From: Jaminaea rosea | Taxonomy: Eukaryota; Basidiomycota; Exobasidiomycetes; Microstromatales | Assembly: GCF_003144245.1 (NCBI RefSeq) | Contig: NW_020289991.1 | Span: forward strand, 390,518-454,517 | Direction: 5' to 3' | DNA: 64,000 bases | Part shown: positions 31,614-44,168 of the stretch, in pieces | Layout of the letters: every line of letters begins with the position of its first letter | How positions within the stretch are numbered: position 1 is the stretch's first letter | Made by a program: the position numbers and the translations under genes | Notes under the pieces: generated by a model | What the model was told of the DNA's origin: nothing | Seen by the model: only the letters and a program-made list of their open reading frames with translations | The model's database searches: none

Positions 31614-31873
31614 CTTGTCGAGGCGAGAGGGAGAGAGAGAGAGATGCGAGTCTACGATCTGGCCGGGGCGTCGTCGTGGGCGTGCGTGGGTCGGGGTCAC
31701 AAGTCGATGTGTTGGTTGCGCCTGCGCCTCATTCCACGTGGCTCGTTCCGCCATTCTGACGCCGAGGAACACGCCGAGGCACAAGGAAGGGCGGCTCCTC
31801 AAGAGAGAACTCCTCCTCTTCTTCCTTCTCCGCTTCCCACGCCCAACAGCTACAACATCTCACCTCGCCCGCC

Positions 31874-33940
31874 ATGCTCTCACCCCCCTCGCTGACGACA
31901 TGGGTCGACTCGCCAGACGGGACGCTCTGGCACCCTCGCGCCCAGATATACGGCAAAGACGTACGGCTGATCCTGTCCACGCTCGTCGGGTCGCTCCTCG
32001 TCTGGCTGGCAATGACGATCCTCTCACTCCTCGACTCGCGCCGCAAAGAGTCGCCCGTTCACGCCCATCACCCGACACCACCGCAGATCCAGCCTGGGTG
32101 GGAGGGAAAATGCCTAGAGTCGACGGAATTGCTCGACCCAAAGGACACTCTCGGTCTGCAGATCCGCTGCTTCGATGCCAGCACAGGGTGGCACCTTGCG
32201 ACGCTCGAGGCTGATACGAGGCAGACGATCGATGACAAGTTGGCCGCGGCTAGTGAGGCGGCAAAGAAGTGGGAAGGGAGCGAGTGGAGCGCGAGACGTA
32301 GATTGCTGCGCAGTATCCTTGCATGGATCGTAGAGGATCAGGAGAAGATTGTTCGCGTTGCGTGCAGAGATACGGGAAAGGCGGTGCGTAATGGCGCGAG
32401 GGGCGAGGAGTAGAAACGCCGCTGATCGAACCTGCTTCTCCTTTCTTCGCTCGCCGCCGCGCAGGCCGTCGACGCCTACTTTGGGGAGATCCTCACCACG
32501 TCGTCCAAGCTGCACTACCTCATCGAGAATGCCGAAAAGGTCCTACGCCCCGAGACTCGTCCCAACGGCAACATCCTCCTAGCCCACAAGCGCAGTCGCG
32601 TCCACTACAAGCCTCTGGGCGTCGTCGCGGCCATGGTGTCATGGAATTACCCCTTTACCAACATCCTCAGCCCAATCGTTGCCGCCTTGGCCTCGGGCAA
32701 TGCCATTGTGGTGAAACCATCGGAGCACGTCGCCTTCAGCACGACGTACTACGTGCAGTGTCTGCATCGTCTGCTCAGCGCCATGGAATTGCCAACGTCC
32801 TTGATCACGCTAGTCCTCGCTCACCCACCTCTGGCCCCCTACCTCACCATGCACCCACGCATCAAACACATAACATTCATCGGCAGCGAGGCCACGGGTC
32901 GTAAAGTAATGATCGACGCGGCGCGCAACCTGACGCCCGTGGTGCTCGAATTGGGTGGCAAGGACCCAGCGGTACTCCTTCCGGACGTGTACATCGCGAG
33001 CGTAGCGCCCATCCTGATGCGCGCCGTCTACCAGTCGGCGGGGCAGAACTGTATCGGCCTGGAGCGCTTCATCGTCCACGAGACGCGCGTCGCTGAGCTC
33101 GTGGCGGCTATTGAGCCTCGCGTACGTGCGTTGCGCTGCGGCTCCTGGATGGAGGATACGGCTCAGGGTCGCAACGACGACAAGGGAGAAGACCCGCATC
33201 ACGTAGACATGGGAGCCATGATCAGCTCAGCGCGTTTCGACGAGCTCGAGTCCCTGATCAAGTCGGCCATATCGCAAGGCGCAAAATTGCACTGTGGCGG
33301 GTCGCGTCTGCGTCACCCACGCTGGCCTGCAGGCGCTTATTTCCAGCCTACGCTACTCAGCGCCGTTACACCGGAAATGGCCATTGCGCAGCAAGAGGTG
33401 TTCGCCCCCATCTTCCTCATCATGCCCTACGCCGGGAAACACCATCGCCAAGCCGTCGAGTCTGCTGTGCGCATCGCCAACGATGGCACGGGGATGGGTC
33501 TGGGCAGCTCGGTATTTGGCCAATCCGAGGCACCCGTCCGCTGGGTAGCCGAGCGCATGGAGGCAGGAATGGTCAACCTAAACGATTTTGCCGTCTCTTA
33601 CCTCAACCAGGCCTTGCCCTTTGGAGGTGTCAAGCGAAGTGGGTTTGGACGTTTCGCCGGTCCAGAGGGATTGCGTGGATTGTGCTACGCTCAAGCTGTT
33701 GTGGAGGATAGACTTTTCAAGAGTGTGAGGACAAAGATACCGGGAGTGGTGGATTATCCTATGGCGCCTAGTCGCGATGCGTGGGCGTTTGTGAGTGGGT
33801 TGCACGATATGGCTTTTGCGCCGGGGGTGGGGCAGAGGGCGAGGGGACTGTGGAGTGTGGTGAGGGGGGCGATTAGGGGAAAGCCGGTGCGGGGGGGAGA
33901 GGAGGGGGAGAATGGGGTGGTGGCTAAGAAGGAGAAGTAG
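31874..33940 (+). CDS. Membrane-anchored aldehyde dehydrogenase, Msc7-like
   Basis: Two exons, 31874-32383 and 32465-33940, joined in phase 0 at GCG|GTGCGT...GCAG|GCC; 661 residues. A membrane helix lies near residues 33-55 (LILSTLVGSLLVWLAMTILSLL), followed by a full ALDH fold: MVSWNYPFTNILSPIVAALA, the NAD-binding FIGSEATGRKVM, the general base Glu in VVLELGGKDPAV (about residue 330) and catalytic Cys in QSAGQNCIGLERF (about residue 364), then PFGGVKRSGFGRF. The N-terminal helix plus the length match yeast MSC7 and Schizosaccharomyces relatives, an ALDH subfamily anchored to the endoplasmic reticulum. The substrate is unknown; fatty or aromatic aldehydes are guesses. It is divergent from the DPW-motif gene with about 260 bases between starts. 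Confidence 0.92.
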
Positions 33941-34077
33941 GCGCGCGTGGGCGGCGAGGATACCAAGGCGATCAGCGCAATCACTAGCACTCGTGATCCC
34001 ACAATCAAACCGATGGATCACTGCATCTAATCTCTCTCTCTTGTATTCCCCGTCTTTCATTCGCCCCCCTCGCATTC

Positions 34078-35326
34078 TCACGGAGGCCCCGCCTTGACCA
34101 AGTAACTCTTCCCGCTCACCAGCCCTCGATCACGATTGATGACCGTCACCCTCAGGCACCATTTGGGCTGCCACGTCTTGACATCGACCGGTCCCGATCC
34201 CGATGCCGCGGCGGAGGGCAGGGGAAGTCGTTCTGCGAACTCGCTGAGGAGCGATTGGAGCGCAGGGCCCGGTAGGATGGCTGGCGGCGCGGGAGAGTGT
34301 GGGTGGGGATTAGCTTGGAGATGGTAGACAGGCGGAGAGGCGCGAAGTGGGTACCTACTCTTCGGGTCTGAATGGCTCCAGATCGCCAAAAAGGGCTCCT
34401 CGTCCTCGCCCTCGCTCGTAAACGTGCGACCCCACGTCATGAGCTCTTTTGCCTCTCCCTTTTCCTCCGCCGCCAATGAGCTTCCCAGCGCGATTACGCG
34501 GGGAAGGCGAAAGGCGGAGGGGATGCGAGGTGGGGATGGTTGCGAGTCGCGAGGGAATAAGGCTGAGAGGAAGGATACGCCCACGTCTGCTATTGCGAGG
34601 GATTGGATGAAGGGTGAGGGGGAGAGGTGCTGGTGAGAGGCGTGGGGTCGGGACAAGAAATAGTTAGCTTCGAGCGACCGCACTTTGTCCCTGGATTCCC
34701 ACGCCCGCGCCACTCACCTTCCACAATCTCCTCACCCGCTCAACGTCCTCCCTTCTCACCTCCGCGCCTTTCCCGCTAATCCCATCAAACGCGAGTATGA
34801 GCGTGTCCACCGTAACGAGCCCGGTATTCTCTCGCAATCGCTGAAGAGCTTCTTCGACCATTGCGCCCTCGTCCTCGTCCTCGCCAACGAGCGGGGACAG
34901 GTACATTTTTGCCGTCACGTCATGCGCATCGCGATTCTGCGGGCCACAAGGATCGATCTCCAGTGGGTTCGGCACGGCCGCCGGGTGAGGGAGGTGCAGC
35001 GTCGTTGAGTCGGAGTGGTGGTAGGAGATGTAGGGGCGGGAGGGGGCGTGCGAGGGGATCGGGTTGGGAAGGAAGCCCCGTCGAACATGCGGCGGCGATG
35101 GTGTAGCTGCTGATGATGAAGAGGCGACAGCGGAGGCTAAGGCACTCCCGCACGGCTCCTCGCCATCGTCCCCTTGCGCGGCCCAATCGTCCTCCAGGCC
35201 GTCGAGGGCAAAGTGGAGAGTCTGGTGAACCGCATCTGCCACTTCGCCGCCTGAAGCTGCCTTGATGTTGCGCACAACGTTGACCGTGTGGACGAGGAGG
35301 GCGGGCGAGCCGCGTGATGGCGGCAT
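34078..35326 (-). CDS. Glutamate-cysteine ligase regulatory subunit (GCLM-like)
   Basis: Two exons, 35326-34718 and 34629-34078 (GTGAGT...CACCAG intron of 88 nt with a CTAAC branch point), phase 0; 386 residues. It starts MPPSRGSPALLVHTVNVVRN. The middle has EEALQRLRENTG followed by VTVDTLILAFDGI and ERVRRLWK, the beta-alpha pattern of the aldo-keto-reductase-like fold of the modifier subunit (family segment: mean Val-Asp-x-Leu-Ile). Later WSHSDPK resembles the HSDP segment, and the C terminus KWCLRVTVINRDRGLVSGKS resembles the conserved fungal ending. This subunit raises the affinity of glutamate-cysteine ligase for glutamate in glutathione synthesis. The middle is diverged and has a Ser/Pro-rich insert, so the call is good but not certain. 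Its 3' end is convergent with the Msc7-like gene, about 140 bases apart. Confidence 0.75.
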
Positions 35327-35532
35327 TGTAGTGGGGAGAGGGGGAAAGTAGCAAGAAGGAAGGCGCATCGCGGACCGCCGAATCGTAATCGCACGCACGC
35401 AGTCAGCCGACATCAAATCGCATTTCCCAGAATGGCGACATGCGTGCATGCGTGCGTGCGCGGGCCAGCTCCGCCCTCCGCGCCCCGCTCGCTGCGAGCA
35501 ACACCGGGCATCGTGGCCTCCGCGCCCGCTCG

Positions 35533-38368
35533 TTACGCATCCAACGCCCCCACGTATCGCAACACATCTTCCGTCTTTGCCACCCAATCGAAGTGCGATC
35601 CGCCCAAAATTCCTCCCACATCGACGTTCTCCACCCCAGGCACGCCCTGCACCGCCCCACTTCCTAGCACGCGGGGCAGACCCGCCTTGCCCTCTCGCAC
35701 GTCCTGCAAACTGATCTCCATGCCCAGCCACGCCGCAATCCCACACACCATATCGCCGCGCTTGGAGCTGTACGCATTGACGAAGCGACGTGCCACGACG
35801 GAGCGGGCGCGGCGGAGGGTCGAGGTGGGTGGGGTGCAAGGGGAGCAGATGAGGTAGACGCTGTCGATTAGGTGGGAGGAGGAGGAAGGGTCGTCCTGCG
35901 CGAGCGAGGTGAGGCAGGAGAGGATGGCGACTGAGCCAAGGGAGGCGCCGATGAGCGTTACGGGGCGGTGACCTTGGACTTCGGCGCGCAGAGTCTCGGC
36001 GAGGATCAGACCTGGCGAAGCGCGGTGCGTGCACGGTGATTAGTTTTTCTACCAACATCATCCCCGCCTCTTGCACCGCACCGACTCACCCTGTTTGACC
36101 GCCTTGCTCTTTGCGCGAACGAACAGCGAGTCCAAACCCGCACTCATAGCCCCAGCAATGCTGAGCGGAAGCGTAATAGCCGCCACGGGCGCGAGCACGG
36201 TACGTTTCACGACCTCGGTCGCGGCCTTTTGCCCCACCTGCTTCGTCATGGCCGACACGACGTAGCGACGCAACGACTGGCCCGCTTCGGCCATTATGGG
36301 TGCCTCGCTGCTCACCACGTAGACGTCGCGCGACTCGTTGACCCGACTCCAGGGAGCGCGCCACGCATCGCACTGCTCCACTTCTCGTAGAAGGAGCCCA
36401 CTCACGCACACCGTAGCGTGGAGGGAGGGCACCGCGATCCCCGCTTCACGGGCTGCCGTTTGCACAGGTCGGAATTCAAAGCCCTCCAATCCGCGAAGGC
36501 GACGATGCACGCGATACCCCGCGAGACCGCCCCCCGTGACGCCTACGAGTGCGCCGAGCATGATGACTCCGCCGGAGGTGGCGAGGAAGGTTATGCCCGT
36601 AAGGCCGGCAAGGGCGGGTACTACGAGTGGAGCGGCTAGCCCGCCGGTGACGCCGAGGATGACCCCGCCTAGTGCAAAGCCGCCTGACGCTGCGGCCCAT
36701 TTGCGCCAGTTGGAGCGGCGCGATTCTTGCACGGCTGCGGCGCCCGACTGCGAGCGAGCGGAGCGAGCGAGCGCAGCGGGGGCAGCGGACGAGTGTGCGG
36801 ATGTTAGCCAAAGATGTAGGCGCAGTCACGGCTCGCACGCACCTCGTTCATCCAGTCTGTGCGACCGTCTTGCGCCTGCGATTGAGAGTCAGAGTCGGGC
36901 AGGGGATCCTGCAATGGATCCTTCTGTCCCTGCTTCTTCGCGGCGTTGCGCGTCTCCTCCATGACAAAGTGAATCGTCTGTGCGGCGAGGGGGCGGGCGG
37001 GCGAGCGAGCGAAAAGGTCAGCCTGATGGCGTACGATTCACACCCCACGCGGCGCCCACGCACCTGTCCCAAGGCCTTCTCCGCATCCCACACTTCCCTC
37101 CCCTCGATGCCCAGCGCAAGACCAACGGTAAAGAGCATGGCGCGCGCGCGAGCATCGTAGTGGCATACCTCGTTGGGCTTCGTGGCTTGGCGCGCTTTGC
37201 GCTCACGACGCTCTTCGCGGCGCTCCTCGTTGACGCGAGAGGAGACGGCGTTGCCCACTTTACTGGCCGAGTTGGATGTCCAGGCCCAGGAGGAGGCCGC
37301 GCCTGCTCGAATCGAGGACCAGGTCGCTGAGGCGGCGTCGTTTGCGGGGTTGGCGGATGGTTTAGGTTCGGGCTCTTGCGTCTGCGCTTGCGCCTGCGCC
37401 TCGGTCTTGTCTGCCAGGCTGTCCTTGCTGCTACTCGACGGTAGCGTGCTAGGGTCGTCGAAGATGGCTTCTTGCTCGAAGAGGGTCGTCGCCCCGTCGG
37501 TGGAGCGATACTGGCCTAGGCCGAGGGCGATGAGGAGGAGGTCGTTGAACACCTGGTGCGGCGGGCGAGAGACGGGCGGTGAGCGATCGCGGGGCGAGCG
37601 AAGGATGGCGCGACTCACCTCGAATTCTCTGCCCTGACCCTCTGGCGAATGGAGCGCTCCTCCCTCCCTGCGAACGGGGCGACGCGATTCTCGACCAGAC
37701 TGCTGCGGCTTCTCCTCAACCTGCACCTTTTCCTCGAATGCCTCGTCCATCTCATCCTCTGCGCTCTTGGCGTCGGCCGCCTGTTCTTCCTCCCTCTGCT
37801 CCTCCTTCTTCGCCTCCCTCAACTCCTCCACAGCGTCGGATCGTTTACTCCTCCCCTCCGCAGCGAATTGCCGCCAAAACACGCTACCCGTCTCCATCCC
37901 GGCATCCTGCTCGCGGCGCAGAAGTTGCAGCTGTAGCTCCCCCTCTTCCTTGTCATCCTGTACAACGCGTCCTTGCCCCGCTTCAACGACATCCTCGAGC
38001 CTGATTTCCCCACCAGAGGGGAGGGACTCCTCCTCGACTCCCAAATGCTGACACACAGCGCTGAGGAACTTCTGACAAAAGTCCTCCCACGCAGCTACGT
38101 ATTCCTTTGCCTTGCGTCGAGAGTCGCTGCCTGCCTGCGGGTGCGCCGCGTGCGCGGGGATCGGGTTGCCCTCCTCGTCAATGTCGGCGCCCTCTTCGCT
38201 GGCGTCAGGGGCGATGGATGGTGACGTGGTGAGGGCCCGCGCCCGTTGAACCAATCGTTGTCCCGCGTATTTGGTCGCGATGCAGACTGCAAAGCGAAGC
38301 GCGGCGGGCCATTCGGGCGAGTAGGAGCGCAGAGAGGAGAGATCGAGTTGTGGCGGCTGAGCGGGCAT
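35533..38368 (-). CDS. DUF726/TMCO4-like membrane protein with lipase-type alpha/beta-hydrolase core
   Basis: Five exons: 38368-37619, 37552-37064, 36977-36843, 36747-36090 and 36011-35533; all junctions keep frame (phases 0, 0, 0 and 1), 836 residues. The first intron (66 nt) is a multiple of three. N-terminal helical region with Glu/Lys-rich insertions, then TIHFVMEETRNAAKK, then a glycine-rich pair of membrane segments (GFALGGVILGVTGGLAAPLVV and TFLATSGGVIMLGALVGVTGG), then a hydrolase core with GASLGS (nucleophile elbow GxSxG, about residue 698) and later Asp (ENVDVGG) and His (GGSHFDW), a possible triad. This is the order found in DUF726 family proteins such as yeast Mil1 and human TMCO4. 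The family is linked to Golgi/endosome membrane traffic in yeast; the substrate is unknown. The start MPAQPP is chosen from the first ATG giving a typical helix beginning. Confidence 0.88.
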
Positions 38369-38572
38369 GGCGGGCGAGTGCGGTGTGAAGGAGGAGAAAG
38401 GAGTGAAGGAAAGCACGGCAGCCCCGCATCGCATCGCACATTGAGACGCGGCGACCTGCACGCACGGACGGGGCGTCGAGGCGGCCAAGTGGAGGCCAAG
38501 ACGCCGCCGCGACCGCTCACGCGGTGGTAGCGAGCAAGGGCGTGCGTAATGACGCGCAGCGTGGTATTATTC

Positions 38573-40007
38573 TCAAAACCAATAAGAGACAGAAAAACTC
38601 CTCTCCGTACTCTTCATCGCATGCCACCACCCAGGCGGCAAGAAGAGCATATCCCCCGGGCCCAGCTCAGCCCATTGTGCGTATGGCTCGACCAAATCCG
38701 TAAAGACGGGATGCTCATCCACGTCCGTCGGCGTGGGCGAAAAGACGGGCACGCGCGACGTGTTAGTCATGAGAGATGTCGTAGCCGCATCGCCTTTCCA
38801 CTCCTCCCCGCTGCCCTCCTCCCCTTCCTCCTCCAAGGGCGGATCAGGTTGCCCAAAACAGTACATGGCATTGATGGGCGTGCCCGTCGCGGTGCTCGTC
38901 GTCACGCTAGGCGGGGCGATCCATACGACTTTACTCCCCACGACTTGAACGTAGCAGTTATAGTACGGATCCGTATGCGCAGGTGAGACGGTCCCTGCCG
39001 GTCCGACCCAGGCGGATTTGACCACCACTTCTTGCTCGCCCGTCTCCTCATCGCGACGCACGGGTGGCGTATAGTCTGACGGACCAGGCGAAGAGTAGAC
39101 GTAGTCCGGTGTGAGGAGGTCGTTTTCCAGCAGTGGGAACTGCGAGAAGAGGGTGTGCTGCGCGCAGTAGACGCGGCGCGAGCGCGACTCGTCGTGCGCT
39201 TCTCCGCGCGCATCCGCATCTGCCCACCCAGCCCGCGCGAGAAAGTCGTCCCAACGCATGATCTCCTGCCCCCAATCGTCGTCCGTGTAGCTTTCGCCCA
39301 CCTCGACTGGCACGACTCGACCGGGCCCGGCTGCCGCTAGGAGGTAGGCGTGTGAGGACCACGAGTGGCACGCCGGCCAGGAGGAAGCGAAGCGGCGCAA
39401 AATGAAGGGGGAGTGGGCGTGGGTGTGGAAGGAGGTGAATGTTGGGGGTGAGGAGAGGACGGGGATTGGTCTGGCGGCTCGAAGAGCGGGGGCAGGGCGG
39501 CGAGGAGGGCGGCGAGGAGCGTGCGCGTCTTGCTTTCGAGCCTTTTTCTTGCCATCGTTGCTCTCGCCTAGCTGCGCCTGAGCTGCAGCGATGAGATCAA
39601 GAACGATTTGCTTTCTCCCCTCGCCCGGCGCCCCAGCAACAATGATGGCGAGGTCGAGCGTCTTGATCGTATCGAGGAGCAGCGGCTCGTCCGCCTCGTC
39701 TTCACGAGCGCGGCGCTTGGAGCTTTGCGCCACTCCCTCAGCGCTGCGCAAGACGAGACAAGCCTTGAGGATAGCCGCATCTGTGTAGAGTCTTCGCCAG
39801 ATTGGCTTGACCTCCTGCCATGGTACTTCGAGGAACTTGGCGTCGCAGAATGTCTTGACTTGCGCGAGAGCAGAGAGAGGTGCGGTGATCTCTCGGCTCT
39901 GGTGGTAGCATTCGATGGCGCGGCGGAGGTGCACAAGCACCCGTGGGGGTGTTTCGTCGAGCGAGTCGATCGAGGCGTTGACTAGTCGCACGGCATGCTC
40001 GACAACA

Positions 40008-40049
<42 letters not shown>

Positions 40050-40054
40050 AGCAT
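38573..40054 (-). CDS. JmjC-domain hydroxylase, JMJD5/KDM8-like
   Basis: Single exon, 493 residues, ATG 40054. The start MLDS is followed by eleven Gly codons (GGC)n. An N-terminal helical region ([12 protein letters not shown]..., [29 protein letters not shown]) resembles the repeat-like N domain of KDM8 relatives. The C-terminal JmjC domain contains [17 protein letters not shown], the Fe(II) facial triad HxD in [11 protein letters not shown] (about residue 356) and the distal His in LPPGWWHAM (about residue 476), and ends SVSYWF. Family members are 2-oxoglutarate oxygenases; arginine hydroxylation is the established activity of KDM8/JMJD5, with histone demethylation disputed. It is divergent from KCS1, with 345 bases between starts, and its Gly-run codes on the complementary strand for the Ala run in the upstream extension of the KCS1 frame. 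Confidence 0.9.
40008..40043. repeat. (GCC)n trinucleotide run in the JmjC gene start
   Basis: Uninterrupted GCC/GGC repeat of about 12 units, coding for the Gly run next to the start codon of the JmjC protein on the minus strand. Read on the plus strand, it gives an Ala run in frame with KCS1. Confidence 0.9.
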
Positions 40055-40399
40055 AACCGTATGGTGAGGTGTTGGAAACGAAGTCGCCGCGTCGCCGCGT
40101 CGCCTCGCCGCCTCGTCGCCGCCCCGCCCCGCCCCGCCCACTTTGTCTCAGTCGCCTTCCGCCCGCCCAAGCGCCACGTTGCGTGCGCACGGTGGCTCCA
40201 CACAGGCACAGCCGCGGGGCGGAAGACGAGGCACGTCTCGCTCGCGCCTGTTCCCCCATCTTGTCAACCTCACCATCACCTCCAAGTCGCGCCAATACCC
40301 TCGTTCTCTCGACGATCACATAGCATACACGCAGCGTACTCGCTTCTCAGCAACCACACGTGCTCACTCACATGCACTCGTCTCACCACTGTACCGCAA

Positions 40400-43300
40400 A
40401 TGGACGCTGCCTCTGAGCGAGCGAGCGAGAGACCGAGGCCGATCCCGACGCCGCCTCCTCCTCCGCGAGACGACGCCGCCACGTCCACGTCGCCCGCTTC
40501 GTCGAGCTCCAATGTCACTCAGGCCATCTATGCCCCCGGGGCAGGGCCTAGCGCTGCCAGTCAGGGAGGGCTGCATATAAGCTTGCCCCCCAACTTTCCC
40601 GCGCCAGAGACGAGCGTCTTTTCCCCGCCCGAGGCGAGAAGAGGCGCAAGTGATGCTGCGACGGCCGCTACGACGGCGGGGTATCTAGGCGCAAAGGCCG
40701 GCTCGTCTTCAACGGGAGCAGTCGCACCACCAGTCGCTCTGGCTGCCACGACGCGGGTCAGCAAGGAGCCAGGCGCATCAATGCCACCACCCCCACCGCC
40801 CGCACCTCGCGTTACAGCATCGCCTCCGCCCGCTCCTCGCGCTGCATCCCCTCGCCCTCCCCTCTCAACACGCACGTCATCACATCGCTCACCGTCTGCG
40901 CGGCCGATGAAAGGAACCTTCAGCCCACGCCAGCATGCCGCCAGCCCGCGGCCCCACACCGCCTTCAGCCCGCGCCGTCAAGCCTCCAGCTCCGCCCTCG
41001 TAGACGACGACGAGCACGACGATGGCGTAGAAGGGATCAATGACGAACTCGCGCAACTCCCCGCCAGCCTGCTTCACCACCCCCACAATCTCGACTCCCT
41101 CGCCGCCCCCTCATCAGGGCGTAAAGCCTCGGTATCCCTGCAGCTATTTAAGGAGACGGGGCCGAGCAGCAGCGGCAAAGTAGCGGGTCCAGCTGGAGCG
41201 GGGGCGGGGTCGGGGGCGGGAGCACGAGTTGCGAGCCCTACGGCGCAGAGTGCCTTTGAGCCCAGTCCGAAGAATCCATTTGGGGTGCGTGCGAGTAGCA
41301 AGAAGCCGGCGGTCAGGAGCGCAGATGCTGCTCAGCTTGTTGCGGGGACCGGTGCAGTGGGGGAAGCGAAGAAGTTGCCGGATCTACCTAGCCTGCCTAC
41401 GGCTGCATTGGCTCTGGATGCTGGCGGGGTGAGGAGACCGGAGGAGACTGCCCTCTCGTCCGGCGCTGCCCGCTCGTCTGGCGCTGCCACGCCGTCTAAG
41501 CTTATGGCGCAACATCCCGAGAATGAGGTGCATTTCACGCCTCGTCGCCTTTCGATACCCTACAGCGACGCCTCCGCCGATGTGGACTTTGAAGACGACC
41601 CGAGTGGGAGCGGCAGCGGCAGCGCCAGCGCCAGCGACGGGGAGGACCACGCGCGCAGTCACCACACCGACTCGATTGCGGTTCCCTCGACCTCACGCCC
41701 TACATCCCCATCCCATCGCGCCGCCTTTCCCTCTCTCTCTCCCCCAGGCCACGCACCCTCGGTCGTACAGCTCCAACCCTTCAGCAATCAAGTTGGCGGG
41801 CACAATACCGTCTTCCGCTTCTCACGCCGAGCAGTCTGCAAGCCCCTCGTCAGCCGCGAGGACCTCTTCTACGAGGCCGTGGAGCGCGAGCACCCTCAAC
41901 TGCTCAGCTTCATCCCGCAATACCTCGGCGTGCTCAACGTAACGTACCGACAAGCAGGGGAGGGGGCCGAGCAGCAGCCACGACAGCGGGCGCAGCGCAA
42001 GGTCTTTGAGGGGCAGGGGGACGACGATGGCGACGAGGTGCCGGAGGTGGCCTTGGATATGAATCGACACATTGTGCCCGAGTGGATGTTGCGGCGCAGT
42101 GGGATCCGTAGCGCGAGTGGGATGGGCACGCCAGCGCGATTGGGGCGGGGGGAGGCGGCAGGGGAAGGTTCGGCGAACGGACGACGACAGCATCACTCGG
42201 CTGAGCGTGCGGGGAGCGTAGAGTCGAGCAGTAGTGGTGCGCGAATGGAGTCGAGCAGTCTGGATCGAGATCGTGTATGGGGTTCCTCGCCGCCCAGCGC
42301 CTGTCGTGGGTCTACGTCGGTGAATCGTCGCTTGCAGGAACAGGTGCTGCGCGAAGTCTTCTCGGCGCCGCGCAGTGATACGGGCTGGACTTCTGGCGCG
42401 AGTCGCAGCAAGTCCCGCGCTCAGAAGAATCGCAACAAGCTGGCAAAGGCGTGGCAGGAGGGAGAGGGGGCGAGGCGTGGTCACGACACCAACGAGGCGG
42501 AAGCGCACGCGCACGCGCACGCGCACGCGCACGCGCAGGCACACACGCAGGAAGACGCGGAGTCGCACCGTCCACGTCGAGTACACTCGGACGCGGCGTT
42601 GGATCTTCATGCCCGCGCTGACTTCTCACTCACGCCGATGCAGAGCAGCTCCAAGCTCGCCGAGACGACGCGACAACGCCACGAGTCGGCTGAGATGCCC
42701 GTATTTGCAATGGATGGCGAGGCGGAGGAGCGCGGCGAGGTGCGCGCCCCACCCTCGCCGCACGCCCCACCAACGACGGACGCCGACGATCTCGCCCCCT
42801 CGCCACGCCAACAGCAGTTCCTCCTCATGGAAGACCTCACAGGTCGTCTCCTCTCCCCCTGCGTTCTAGACCTCAAGATGGGAACACGCCAATACGGCCT
42901 CGACGCCACGCCGGGGAAAAAGGCTAGCCAGACGAAAAAGTGCGACAAGACGACGAGTCGCTCGCACGGGGTGCGCATCTGTGGTATGCAGGTGTACGAC
43001 TGTACGAAGGAGCGGTACATCTTCCAGGACAAGTATTTTGGGCGCAAGGTTGCGCCAGGCGATTTCGCAAGCGCGCTCAGTCGCTTCTTCCATAATGGGG
43101 AGCGGTGAGTGTGCGGCGTCGTGAGACTCGTGCGACTGAGCTGACCTGAACTGATTGTCCGCCCGCGCAGCCTCCTCCTCCACCACATCCCCGTCATCCT
43201 CGAGAAGCTCTTTCGCCTCGCACGGATCATCCGCCAGCTCGCCGGCTATCGCTTCTATGCCTCTTCGCTCCTCTTCATCTACGACGGCGATTGTGCGGTA

Positions 43301-43732
43301 CAGGCCCGACTCGAGAAGGAGTTTGAGGCTCGCATCGAGCGCGGGACGGCGGGCTTGTCCCCCGGTTTGAGGTCGAGCGTAGAGAACAGTCCTGCCCTCG
43401 AACCTGTAGACGCCATCCCTTCATCCGGCCAGCCGCGCAGGCGGAGAAGACGCGGGGAGATCAATATCCGCATCATCGACTTTGCGCACTGCACCACAGG
43501 AGACGTGGAGCGGGCGCGTTTCCCCCCGCACGACCCCGTGGGCCCGGATTCAGGGTACCTGTGGGGATTGCAGCGACTCAGCGAGTCCTTCTATGAGATT
43601 TGGGAGGAGGAGAGACGTAAGCGCATCGAGGGGGGAGGGGCGGATGTGGGTGAGCTGCGCGTTGAGGATGAGGGCGTGTTTGGGGAGATGTTTGGTGAGG
43701 AGGAGGGGCAGGTGGGGTACATTTCGCAGTAG
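40400..43732 (+). CDS. KCS1: Inositol hexakisphosphate kinase (Kcs1-type)
   Basis: Two exons, 40400-43104 and 43171-43732 (GTGAGT...GCGCAG, 66 nt, phase 2); 1088 residues. ATG 40400 ([10 protein letters not shown]) is chosen; the frame is open a further 135 codons upstream but runs into the divergent JmjC gene. The N-terminal half is Pro/Ser/Ala-rich and disordered, with a CACGCG run (about 42509-42535) encoding alternating Ala-His. Kinase motifs: [14 protein letters not shown] and the catalytic domain start, SFIPQYLG, the PxxxDxKxG signature in [14 protein letters not shown] (about residue 820), [31 protein letters not shown] (about 932) and the metal-binding [12 protein letters not shown] (about 1003). 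It makes 5-PP-inositol pyrophosphates, controlling phosphate sensing through SPX domains and vacuole form. Length is close to yeast Kcs1 (1050). Confidence 0.95.
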
Positions 43733-43790
43733 GCGCGCGCGCGCGTGGAGGGGGATGTTACGCTGTGCAATCGCATCGCATTGCAAGTCG

Positions 43791-44168
43791 CTACGCTCTT
43801 TGTCTCCATGCGTGCCTCACTCCCACCTCGACAGCGGCCAGCGCCGTAATGCCCACACCGATGCACATGACCGTGCGGCCGTCGTCGTGCTCCATGAGCC
43901 TACGCCAGCGAGCGGTGGGTCAGCTACGTTCGTTTGCGTGCGGGGAAAACAAGGCGCACACCCACTTCTGCCACGCCGCCTTGATCGCGCCACTCACCCC
44001 TCGTCCGGCGACGAGGGAGCCATACATGCAGTAGGCGATGAGGAGGAGCTCGATGTACAACGTCAACTTCGCGACGCGATAGACGAGGGTGGAGGTGAGC
44101 ACATCGAAGGCAGCGATGATGGGGGTCATGCGTTCCGGCGGCGCGTCAGGTTTGAGGTCCATATTCAT
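43791..44168 (-). CDS. Small membrane protein with two predicted helices
   Basis: Model with two exons, 44168-43960 and 43899-43791; intron 43959-43900 (GTGCGC...CGTAG, 60 nt) in phase 2; 105 residues, ATG 44168 (MNMDLKPDAPPERMTP). Two hydrophobic segments: PIIAAFDVLTSTLVYRVAKL...LYIELLLIAYCMYGSLVAG and, after the splice, TVMCIGVGITALAAVEVGV. The C terminus is basic (RHAWRQRA). Without the splice the frame stops soon after the first exon, so the second helix depends on the intron being real. No family is recognised. It is convergent with KCS1, the stop codons about 60 bases apart, and it is the last gene of the compact region before the atypical stretch. Confidence 0.55.

Noticed and set aside
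31162-32214. 350-codon plus-strand frame
   Set aside because: Antisense to the DPW-motif gene and overlapping the Msc7-like gene in another frame; shadow of GC-rich coding DNA.
39995-40399. Extending the KCS1 frame to the first possible start
   Set aside because: It would overlap the divergent JmjC start and add an Ala run; ATG 40400 is the first in-frame ATG outside that overlap.
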